Shown here: positions 1 to 5,119 of the stretch, one piece after another
Layout of the letters: every line of letters starts with the position of its first letter
Numbering within the stretch: position 1 is the stretch's first letter
Source of the DNA: Bacillota bacterium
Lineage (GTDB): Bacteria > Bacillota > Dehalobacteriia > UBA4068
Length of the DNA: 5,215 bases
NCBI GenBank assembly: GCA_030528765.1
Contig: JAUMYD010000133.1
Coordinates: forward strand, 1-5,215
Direction: 5' to 3'
The notes under the pieces: generated by a model
What the model saw: the letters and a program-made list of their open reading frames with translations, nothing else
What the model was told of the DNA's origin: nothing
Databases searched by the model: none
Position numbers and translations under genes: made by a program

Positions 1-146
1 CCTGTGAACGAGAAGCAGGAAATATCTCCGCCGGAAACCATCCTATAATTATACATGCATAGCTTATCGTTTTATAAATTTATTTTCAATATTTATTTGT
101 TTTCTTAATAAAGCAGCAGGAAAATCATGTTTCACTGCTATCCTCC
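1..146. other. AT-rich intergenic stretch, no gene seen
   Basis: This stretch lies beyond the terminator of the barstar gene. It is very AT-rich between about 45 and 115. It contains the 10-bp palindrome TATAATTATA (44-53), which reads as a -10-like hexamer on both strands, but I find no matching -35 box at a normal distance on either strand. No open frame with a ribosome binding site is visible. It is probably the spacer before the next transcription unit, outside the window. Confidence 0.5.
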
Positions 147-181
147 AAGAAAAACAGGCAACGAAAAGCTCTCGCTGCCTG
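147..181 (-). terminator. Intrinsic terminator after barstar gene
   Basis: On the minus strand a 10-bp stem (arms 172-181 and 155-164, one G-U pair) encloses a 7-nt loop and is followed by TTTTTCTT (147-154). It begins 20 nt after the barstar TGA stop. A GC-rich stem with a U tract is the normal form of a Rho-independent terminator, and its position closes the barnase-barstar operon. Confidence 0.85.
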
Positions 182-200
182 AATAATAGGGTAAGTTTGC

Positions 201-512
201 TCAAGATTCCATATAAAATTCAAATTTTTCGTCTTTTTCGGCAATTTCCATAAAAACCTTTAGTAATGCAGTGCCATATGATCCAAGATCCGATAGGGAC
301 TCCTTGTTCAGAACACGCACTCTGCAGGGCGGGTATCCATACAAACAATCAAAAAGTGCATCCAGATTTTTCCCGTAATACGCGGGAAATCCCATTTTTT
401 CCTTAAGATAAGCATGGGCACTATCCCGATCCCGCATCATGCTGCAATCAAGCTCGATCTCTCTGATTTCTTCGGTTTGATTCCGTTTAAGCGGCTTTTT
501 CCCTATTTCCAC
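201..512 (-). CDS. Barstar-family ribonuclease inhibitor
   Basis: The product is a 103-residue cytoplasmic protein expected to bind the active site of the barnase-like RNase encoded just upstream and so protect the producing cell. The family signature is clear: YYGKNLDALFDCLYG at residues 45-59 matches the barstar inhibitory helix and loop. Tyr45, Asp51 and Asp55 sit where barstar has Tyr29, Asp35 and Asp39; Phe54 replaces Trp38. Glu89 in VFMEIAE matches barstar Glu76. It is slightly longer than Bacillus barstar (about 90 aa) because of a basic N-terminal extension before the first strand (REIELDC, 17-23). The start is GTG at 510-512: an in-frame TGA lies directly before it, and Met25/Met26 would remove the first strand. 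The gene overlaps the RNase gene by 10 bp, which points to coupled translation. A GGAGGA lies 12 nt upstream, a rather long spacing. Family assignment is firm; that it inhibits its neighbour is inference from context. Confidence 0.93.
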   Translation of the reverse strand: MEIGKKPLKRNQTEEIREIELDCSMMRDRDSAHAYLKEKMGFPAYYGKNLDALFDCLYGYPPCRVRVLNKESLSDLGSYGTALLKVFMEIAEKDEKFEFYMES

Positions 513-1087
513 TCAACAGTCATCTCCTCCGTCACATAGACTTCATCAAAAGACTCATAGTGATCTTCCGTGTAGTAATAGTCGCCATCATCAGAGAAGA
601 CCAGACGTTTTGCGCCACGGGAATCCCGGCCAAGGGTATCCAAATCGCACTCCGTGTAGTCCCCTTCGGGCAGCAGACCTTCCCTGTTGCCGAAACGATC
701 TCCGCCAATGACAGCCCCTTCCAGAAAGCGATCCACCGAACCGCCCTGCCAGCCCAAAGCAGAAGCCTCATCTTTCGTGATGTAGTTATCCGGCAGATCT
801 CCATAAATCTCCAGGTAAAGAACCACATTTTCCAAGTCATAATAGTAACCATCAAAATCCGGCAGTCCAGCTGCTCCAGCTGCGGATTCATCCTCGTCGC
901 TGGAAAAAATATCTTCGATAGAAAAAATATCAGTTTCTTCACCCAGAGCATTCTCCGGGAGTTCTTCTAAAAGCGCCTCCCACTCTTCCAGAGAAGAAAG
1001 AATATCCTCTTCGGAGGGGGTCACGCTGCAAGCAGTAAAGGAGAAAAGAATAAACAGGATCAGGAACAAAGAAAATATTTTTTTCAT
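503..1087 (-). CDS. Barnase-family ribonuclease, predicted lipoprotein
   Basis: This encodes a 194-residue secreted guanyl-type RNase of the barnase (N1/T1) family. Residues 1-20 form a lipoprotein signal peptide: MKK, a hydrophobic run, and SFTAC with lipidated Cys20 (Phe at -3 is slightly atypical). Residues 21-75 are a linker with about 18 Asp/Glu and no Lys or Arg. The catalytic domain (about 78-184) aligns along its length with barnase: LPDNYITKDEA (98-108), IGGDRFGNREG (127-137) and TEDHYESF (173-180). Catalytic and binding residues are kept: Lys105, Glu146, Arg157, Arg161 and His176 match barnase Lys27, Glu73, Arg83, Arg87 and His102. A tail of about 10 residues follows the usual barnase end. 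I chose ATG 1085-1087 because AAGAGG lies 6 nt upstream and the signal peptide begins there. An in-frame ATG at 1166-1168 overlaps the -10 box and cannot be in the mRNA. It is co-transcribed with the barstar gene. It may act on RNA outside the cell or on competitors; that role is inference. Confidence 0.93.
   Translation of the reverse strand: MKKIFSLFLILFILFSFTACSVTPSEEDILSSLEEWEALLEELPENALGEETDIFSIEDIFSSDEDESAAGAAGLPDFDGYYYDLENVVLYLEIYGDLPDNYITKDEASALGWQGGSVDRFLEGAVIGGDRFGNREGLLPEGDYTECDLDTLGRDSRGAKRLVFSDDGDYYYTEDHYESFDEVYVTEEMTVEWK
525..530 (-). promoter_or_regulatory. Ribosome binding site for barstar gene, long spacing
   Basis: GGAGGA lies inside the 3' end of the RNase gene, 12 nt before the GTG start of the inhibitor gene. 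It is a strong match to the anti-Shine-Dalgarno sequence but further from the start than the usual 5-9 nt. Part of barstar translation may therefore come from ribosomes finishing the RNase gene, whose TAG (503-505) sits just past the GTG. Confidence 0.6.
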
Positions 1088-1093
1088 AGCCAT

Positions 1094-1099
1094 CCTCTT
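1094..1099 (-). promoter_or_regulatory. Ribosome binding site that sets the RNase start
   Basis: AAGAGG lies 6 nt before the ATG at 1087. The intervening six bases contain another ATG directly against the site (1091-1093), too close to be used well. The site supports the start that gives a clean MKK lipoprotein signal. Confidence 0.7.
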
Positions 1100-1166
1100 T
1101 TCTTCAAATAATTTTAAAGCAGCAGAAGCCATCATCCCGCAGAAGGGGGAAGAACATTCCTGTTTC

Positions 1167-1195
1167 ATTATAAGGTCTTCTCATTTTTCTGTCAA
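1167..1195 (-). promoter_or_regulatory. Perfect consensus SigA promoter for barnase-barstar
   Basis: On the minus strand, TTGACA (1190-1195), a 17-bp spacer and TATAAT (1167-1172) match the housekeeping promoter consensus at all twelve positions. The predicted start of transcription is near 1160, giving a leader of about 70 nt before the RNase ATG at 1087. The -35 box begins 7 bp past the terminator hairpin of the transporter gene, so the two units are packed tightly. I see no operator-like repeat, so strong constitutive expression is the simplest reading. Confidence 0.88.
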
Positions 1196-1202
1196 TAAGA
1201 GA

Positions 1203-1235
1203 GAGAAAAGGAGCAGCTGAACTGCTCCTTTTCTC
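1203..1235 (-). terminator. Hairpin terminator after transporter gene
   Basis: A perfect 14-bp inverted repeat (1203-1216 and 1222-1235) with a 5-nt loop lies about 130 bp after the transporter stop. On the minus strand it is followed by TCTCTTATT, a moderately T-rich tail. The lower stem is A/T-rich and the upper stem is GC-rich, as in many Firmicute terminators. It separates the transporter gene from the barnase promoter and would limit read-through into the RNase gene. Confidence 0.75.
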
Positions 1236-1366
1236 ATCACATGTGAATTAGCGTATAAAATCCTGATGCGAATTCAGCAAGCATTAGCTTGAAAAAATCT
1301 CTCTTCCAACTTTAGCTTCTTCTTTTTCAGCATATTTTCCAAGCTGAAAAAGCGATAGAAAACACA
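1236..1366 (-). other. 3' untranslated region of transporter gene with second hairpin
   Basis: This 131-bp stretch separates the transporter stop from its terminator. It holds a 10-bp inverted repeat (1322-1331 and 1343-1352, 11-nt loop) 14 bp past the stop codon. On the minus strand that hairpin is followed by an A/G-rich run rather than T, so it is not an intrinsic terminator and might instead protect the mRNA 3' end. No open frame or RNA gene is evident. Confidence 0.45.
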
Positions 1367-2203
1367 CTATAGATTCAGCAGAGTCAGCGCGACAAGGATG
1401 AAGAACAAAGCCAACCATTGTACTTTGCTTAGCTTTTCTTTAAAGAAGAAAATCCCCACCAGAGTAACTACCAAAATCGTTGCCACGCTATAGACCGGAT
1501 ACGCGATCACTGCGGGAATGCTTTCCAAAGATTTCAGCAAACACTTGGCTGAAAAGTAATTGGGCAATCCCAAGGCTAAACCATAAAAAATTTCTGCCTT
1601 ACCGGGACGCTCCTTTTTAAAAAATGCCAGCACCAGGCAAAAGAGCAATGCAAGAAAAAAGGTGTAAAAAAGAAATTGCCCCGAAAACTCCGTGTTCCCG
1701 AGCTCCTCAAAAATCTTGGACATAGAATCCGTTATGCCACCTGCGAAAAGCAGCAGAATCAACCCAAACTTGAACTTGCTTTCCTTTTCCGTAGGTTCAA
1801 CATTGATCATTAGAATAGCAACTATGGCAACCACAAAGCCGGTGATCTGGATCAAACTGGGCCGTTCCCCAAAAAAGCAAATGGCAATCGCCATAGGAAC
1901 CAGCAAGCCCAACTTCATAAAAGTGGCCGAAAGCACAACGCCATTCTTCTTCACATTCATCTGCATCAAGATGAAGCCCATGGGGTAGAGAAATCCATTT
2001 ATCACACCAAAAACAGGCGTATTCCCAAGCCCTCGGTCGACAGGAAAGACATTGTCAAATCCAATATAAGAAATCGCCAGCAAAGAGCACATTATGTAGT
2101 TTGCTGCCAACATACTTATATTTGCTTTACATTTCCCCCCACTCAACCGCATAATTACAGAAATCATTGCACTCATGACTACTGCAAGAATTAAGTTGAT
2201 CAC
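1367..2203 (-). CDS. EamA/DMT-family membrane transporter
   Basis: This encodes a 278-residue polytopic inner-membrane protein of the drug/metabolite transporter superfamily, exporters or importers of small metabolites. The substrate cannot be read from the sequence. About ten hydrophobic segments are visible (roughly 1-18, 30-48, 63-82, 89-111, 117-135, then five more), in two halves as expected for the duplicated EamA fold. The first half ends with the family pattern FFGERPSLIQITGFVVAIVA (110-129), where a charged Glu precedes the last helix. The second half ends with the matching FFFKEKLSKVQWLALFF. Length is typical (about 280-300 aa). I place the start at GTG 2201-2203, because AGGAGG lies 9 nt upstream; an in-frame GTG at 2225-2227 would put that site inside the coding region. 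The gene stands alone between its own promoter and terminator. It has no lesions, unlike the block upstream. Family assignment is firm. Confidence 0.92.
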   Translation of the reverse strand: MINLILAVVMSAMISVIMRLSGGKCKANISMLAANYIMCSLLAISYIGFDNVFPVDRGLGNTPVFGVINGFLYPMGFILMQMNVKKNGVVLSATFMKLGLLVPMAIAICFFGERPSLIQITGFVVAIVAILMINVEPTEKESKFKFGLILLLFAGGITDSMSKIFEELGNTEFSGQFLFYTFFLALLFCLVLAFFKKERPGKAEIFYGLALGLPNYFSAKCLLKSLESIPAVIAYPVYSVATILVVTLVGIFFFKEKLSKVQWLALFFILVALTLLNL

Positions 2204-2212
2204 TTCCGCACC

Positions 2213-2218
2213 CCTCCT
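2213..2218 (-). promoter_or_regulatory. Ribosome binding site that sets the transporter start
   Basis: A perfect AGGAGG lies 9 nt before the GTG at 2203. It argues against the longer reading from GTG 2227, which would translate through this site. Confidence 0.8.
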
Positions 2219-2253
2219 GAATTCCACATAGCTTTTATTTAGTATACTTTTCT

Positions 2254-2262
2254 AGTATAACA
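2254..2262 (-). promoter_or_regulatory. Probable extended -10 promoter for transporter gene
   Basis: On the minus strand TGTTATACT fits the extended -10 form TG-N-TATAAT with one mismatch. It lies about 50 bp before the GTG start in an AT-rich stretch. I see no good -35 box at 16-18 bp, which extended -10 promoters often lack. The 7-bp repeat TAGTATA occurs twice on the plus strand (2240-2246 and 2253-2259), so a second overlapping -10 is possible. Confidence 0.5.
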
Positions 2263-2382
2263 AAAATAATTCAAGAAAGCTACAAAATTTTCTTTTATTA
2301 AGACTGCAAAGCTCAAAAGGGGAAACAATCAATTTATATCCACTAAATCAGGGCAAACGCCGAATTCTCATGTGGATCAAAA

Positions 2383-3752
2383 TCAGAAACCCCAGAAATC
2401 TTCTTCCTTGCTTTCTTCCATATCCAAAGTAGGGGTACAGACAAATTCCTGGCGCAGTGTCAGTGCACCGGGTTCCCAATTGGATACCAGATAGCTGCCA
2501 ATGAACTGATCCTTTTCCGGGGATTCCGGATGCTGCCCGGAAATGAGCTCCAAAGAGAGCTTCAGCATTGAGTCAAACAGCGTCCACCAACCTTCATAGC
2601 TGCCTAACTGGGAACCGTTTACCTCGGCAATGGAAAAGAAACAATCTCCATTGTCAAAGAGCTGAAGATCATAATAGAACCCTTCTCTTTTATCCATAGC
2701 GATCCGGTGTTCACCAAATAAAAGCCATCAAAAGGAAGAAAACCATACAATTCCCCATCTGTATCAAAGATCAGAAAAACGCCTTCTTCATGGGCCAATA
2801 CCAAGGCGATCCCTGAACATCCCAGCTGAAGGTCGGGTTGTTCTCATAGCTTTCTTCCTCGATGATCCTGCCGTTCTCATCCAGAAGCTCCACAGAAAGC
2901 TCCAGCCGGAGTAAAGAATTATCCTCCAAAGATCAGCTGCCGCTGAAATCCTCAAAAATCTCTCCAGAAATAACGGGCTCTGCCATCCGAATTCAGCTCC
3001 GGACACAGCTTATAAATTTTTCGCCAGAATCCCAATGCTGTGCAAACCAAGTACCGCAAGCCGGGGGAGAGGCCAATTCGACATCAGAGCCCCGAAAAAA
3101 ATCATAAGGAGTGAAATCATATACCTTTGCTCCGCTGCCAAGTGAGCCATCCATCATACTCAGGCCGGGACTATAGCTCAGGCTTTGTCCATTGCCATCC
3201 TCCAGCTCCGGCAGCAGATTCGGGCAAATCTCGCTCACATTTTCCCGAAGGAGCAGAAGGCTGCTGTCATTTACCTAAAGCAAGAGCTCGTCCAGATTCG
3301 GAATATAATCACCCTCCATATCCACCAAAAGCTCCTTAAGCTGCAAAGAAACGTTTTCATCTGCGGGGACAACGGCACACCATTCCCCAACCTCCTGCAA
3401 GACACGGAGTTCCTCCTGAATATCCAGCAAAAAAGATATTTTTCATAAAGTCCGCTGGACTCCAGGAAGTGTTCAATTCTTCGTTAGTGGAAAGATCCGC
3501 ATAGCCCAGAAAAGCCATGGCACAGAGAGCAGAGTTTTCAGAGGTTTTTTCCCGAAGAGCAAGCAGATCCGCAAATTCGCCATCCCCTTCTTCTTTCCCA
3601 CCTGGCTTCCCGGCAGGATCCCTCAGGAGAAGGCAATTCCACCTGTTCAGAAGAAGGGATGCCCGGAGAATCCGGAATCAAATCCTCCAGAACCCCGCAG
3701 CCAGATAGCAGAGACAGGCAAAAAACATATACAGAAAAATATACTTTTTCAC
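2383..3752 (-). pseudogene. Decayed lipoprotein gene with two lipocalin-like repeats
   Basis: I do not recognise a named family, but the fragments join into one protein. A GTG start (3750-3752) with AAGGG 7 nt upstream begins MKKYIFLYMFF; after one frameshift this continues as LSLLSGC, a perfect lipobox with Cys at 3697-3699. The frame then moves through these lesions: one base lost in the A6 run 3720-3725; one gained in CCC 3620-3622; one gained in A6 3429-3434; TAG at 3275-3277; probably one lost near 3001; one gained in A5 2954-2958; TGA at 2933-2935; one lost in CCC 2811-2813; one lost in CCC 2680-2682. Correcting the indels gives exactly 457 codons. The N-terminal part has AMAFLGYADLS and WCAVVPADENVS. 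The C-terminal part has two segments resembling lipocalin-like strands, FSGS-x-SLEDNSLLRLEL and YEGWWTLFDSMLKLSLEL. The last 104 codons (2383-2697) remain open. It follows the DUF6935-like gene by 53 bp, so it was probably in that operon. Confidence 0.8.
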
Positions 3753-3805
3753 CGAAGAGCCCTTTTCCCGAATGCTCTCAAAAAGCTCCTTCGAACAAGC
3801 TTCCG

Positions 3806-4372
3806 CTATGCCCAGGGGTCCGCAGCAAACGGCTGGCGAATATCAGCCAGAAGAAACTGCTCCCAGAGGAACCACTGCCCTGTAGAAGCCTTGCAGCGCA
3901 GTTTGATCTGGCGGGGCGAATCCGCTCCGGCCGATTTAATATGCAGCGTTAAATAACCCTCATTGAAATTGCTGCGGCTATAGGGGTTTTCAAAAAAGGT
4001 CAGCGTATAGGGCTGACTGGGCTCATAATTATTTTCCGGCGCAGCACCCTGGAAATATGAGCGGGGCACATAATCCTTATTACGAAAACGATCTGCAATA
4101 AACTGCTTATCATAAGTTGAAAGACCTTTAGGCCCATGGAGGAATTCCAGCATCTGCAGGGAAGCCTCCTTATTCACCGGATATATGCTGAGTGCCGCAA
4201 TGGCCAAAGCAGCCGTATACTGCGGTTTGCTGAGCGATGCCTCCGGCAGGGCTTTCATTTGTTCCAGTCCTACCGGGATCCGCTCAAAAACCACCTCATA
4301 AGAGGAGTTTTCATTCCCGGATTCCATGGGAGCCGCTGCTGTTGGCTGCTTTAAGTTATCGAAAAAAGACAC
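3806..4372 (-). CDS. DUF6935-like conserved protein of unknown function
   Basis: This encodes a 188-residue protein that I recognise, from memory only, as resembling DUF6935 proteins of clostridia; no function is established to my knowledge. It has no signal peptide or membrane segment, so it should be cytoplasmic. Visible conserved-looking blocks are IPVGLEQMKALPEASLSKP (32-50), a helical AALAIAALSIYPVNKEASLQ (54-73), NKDYVPRSYFQGAAPENNY (98-116) and, near the end, GADSPRQIKLR and GQWFLWEQFLLADIR. The final DPWA precedes a TAG. Start is GTG 4370-4372: AAAGGAGG lies 7 nt upstream, and the nearby ATG at the end of that site is out of frame. The gene follows the intended end of the xpaC-like gene by 21 bp, so the two were almost certainly co-transcribed. 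It is the only undamaged gene of this block. Being a gene is very sure; the family name is moderately sure. Confidence 0.88.
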   Translation of the reverse strand: MSFFDNLKQPTAAAPMESGNENSSYEVVFERIPVGLEQMKALPEASLSKPQYTAALAIAALSIYPVNKEASLQMLEFLHGPKGLSTYDKQFIADRFRNKDYVPRSYFQGAAPENNYEPSQPYTLTFFENPYSRSNFNEGYLTLHIKSAGADSPRQIKLRCKASTGQWFLWEQFLLADIRQPFAADPWA

Positions 4373-4379
4373 AATACAT

Positions 4380-4387
4380 CCTCCTTT
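4380..4387 (-). promoter_or_regulatory. Ribosome binding site for DUF6935-like gene
   Basis: AAAGGAGG, a full-length match to the 16S rRNA tail, lies 7 nt before the GTG at 4372 and fixes that unusual start. It begins 6 bp past the TGA (4394-4396) that would end the unshifted xpaC-like frame, which is normal operon spacing. Confidence 0.85.
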
Positions 4388-4393
4388 AACGAA

Positions 4394-4516
4394 TCAAATA
4401 TTGAGGTTAACATTATCATCTTTGTTAATTTCAAAATCCGTATCCGTTAGAAGCCCATCGCGTTTACAGGCTAAAGTCAGTGCTTCCATTTCAACAGAAA
4501 GATCCAGCAAATCATC
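4394..4516 (-). pseudogene. Out-of-frame C-terminal remnant of the xpaC-like gene
   Basis: In the +1 frame relative to the xpaC-like gene, the sequence reads DDLLDLSVEMEALTLACKRD and then about 20 more polar residues to a TGA at 4394-4396. The DDLLDLSVEME stretch is what XpaC-family proteins usually have just after the helical core. Removing one T from the T5 run at 4518-4522 joins it to the main frame and gives a protein of about 220 residues. The tail has no start of its own. Confidence 0.75.
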
Positions 4517-5057
4517 CAAAAAGATTAGCATGGAGCTTCCCCAAAGCTGTTTTGATATCCAGGAGGCTGGCAATGCAGCTCTCTATCACATTTCTGGCCG
4601 GAACACCGTTGGCTTCCAGGCGAACAAATTTCACCAAAATGCTGCCCAAAGTCGGCAGATAGTAGTTCAAAAATTGCCGCATCCGGGGAATGTTTTCCGG
4701 CTGCTCCCGCAGGCTGCGCAGGATTTTATCAGCCAGGGTGCAGATCTCCTGGCTTTCCTTGCGGATCATAGGATTCTTGATCTGCATACTGAGCCTTCTT
4801 AATTCCATAAGCTTTGCGCGGCCGCGAGAAAGGATCACACTTCCATCTACCGCAGTATTCTGCCCTGCTTTTGGCTTGGGCTTACGGAAGGCAAGGATGA
4901 TGACCAAAGTCACCACGACCACAAGCAGCAAAAGGAGGATCCCACCGATCACCAAAAAAATAGTAGATAATGATGGAAAAAAACGCCGCAATAAAAGGAA
5001 TAGTCCAATGACAGCAGCTAAACCAAGAAAGCCAAAGATGCCTGATTTATCACCCAT
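4512..5057 (-). CDS. XpaC-like (BCIP hydrolysis family) protein, frameshifted C-terminus
   Basis: This encodes a membrane-anchored protein of the family named for 5-bromo-4-chloroindolyl phosphate hydrolysis (XpaC-like). Its biochemical role is unclear, but it is commonly paired with TelA. As read, it has 181 residues. Two membrane segments lie at about 7-27 and 32-57, followed by a basic RKPKPK stretch. A helical cytoplasmic domain comes next, with family features IKNPMIRKESQEICTLADKI (93-112), FLNYYLPT (129-136) and the following helices. A TGA at 4512-4514 stops it early: one extra T in the T5 run 4518-4522 breaks the frame, and about 40 residues are lost. I chose ATG 5055-5057 because AAAGAGG lies 8 nt upstream; GTG 5064-5066 overlaps that site. 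It follows telA directly. Family assignment is quite sure. Whether the truncated product works, or the frameshift is a sequencing error, cannot be decided here. Confidence 0.82.
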   Translation of the reverse strand: MGDKSGIFGFLGLAAVIGLFLLLRRFFPSLSTIFLVIGGILLLLLVVVVTLVIILAFRKPKPKAGQNTAVDGSVILSRGRAKLMELRRLSMQIKNPMIRKESQEICTLADKILRSLREQPENIPRMRQFLNYYLPTLGSILVKFVRLEANGVPARNVIESCIASLLDIKTALGKLHANLFG

Positions 5058-5065
5058 AAGTTGCA

Positions 5066-5072
5066 CCTCTTT
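5066..5072 (-). promoter_or_regulatory. Ribosome binding site for xpaC-like gene
   Basis: AAAGAGG lies 8 nt before the ATG at 5057. An in-frame GTG (5064-5066) overlaps its last base and is therefore unlikely to be the start. Confidence 0.65.
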
Positions 5073-5119
5073 CTAAAAGCAGCCTATTGCAGCTAATTCC
5101 GGAAATCCAGAAGCTGTTC

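Noticed and set aside
44..53. TATAATTATA as a promoter
   Set aside because: The hexamer is good on either strand, but no -35 box lies at 16-18 bp, and the plus strand has no gene downstream.
560..970. Plus-strand open frame opposite the RNase gene (136 codons)
   Set aside because: It is antisense to a gene with clear barnase homology and has no supporting start signal. Other plus-strand frames at 1692-1988, 2862-3448, 3517-3952, 4136-4354 and 4326-5076 were dropped for the same reason.
1322..1352. Inverted repeat as the transporter terminator
   Set aside because: On the minus strand it is followed by A/G-rich sequence rather than a T run; the repeat at 1203-1235 is the better terminator.
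2933..2995. In-frame TGA codons where Trp might be expected, suggesting TGA read as Trp
   Set aside because: Other genes here use TGG for Trp and end cleanly at TGA (barstar at 201-203, the lipoprotein remnant at 2383-2385), and reading past the barstar TGA gives nothing meaningful. Point mutation or frameshift in a decayed gene is simpler.
2788..3006. 72-residue open frame rich in Trp and Arg
   Set aside because: It overlaps the better-supported lipoprotein frames, has no ribosome binding site, and its composition is that of an out-of-frame shadow.
3429..3725. Phase-variable homopolymer tracts switching the lipoprotein on and off
   Set aside because: The runs are only five or six bases long, and there are many separate lesions including nonsense codons, so one slip could not restore the gene.
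4508..4530. Programmed ribosomal frameshift in the xpaC-like gene
   Set aside because: The site CTT TTT GGA TGA is not a standard -1 slippery heptamer and does not match the prfB-type CTT TGA C site. No stimulating structure or internal Shine-Dalgarno site is evident. A chance indel in a T run fits better.
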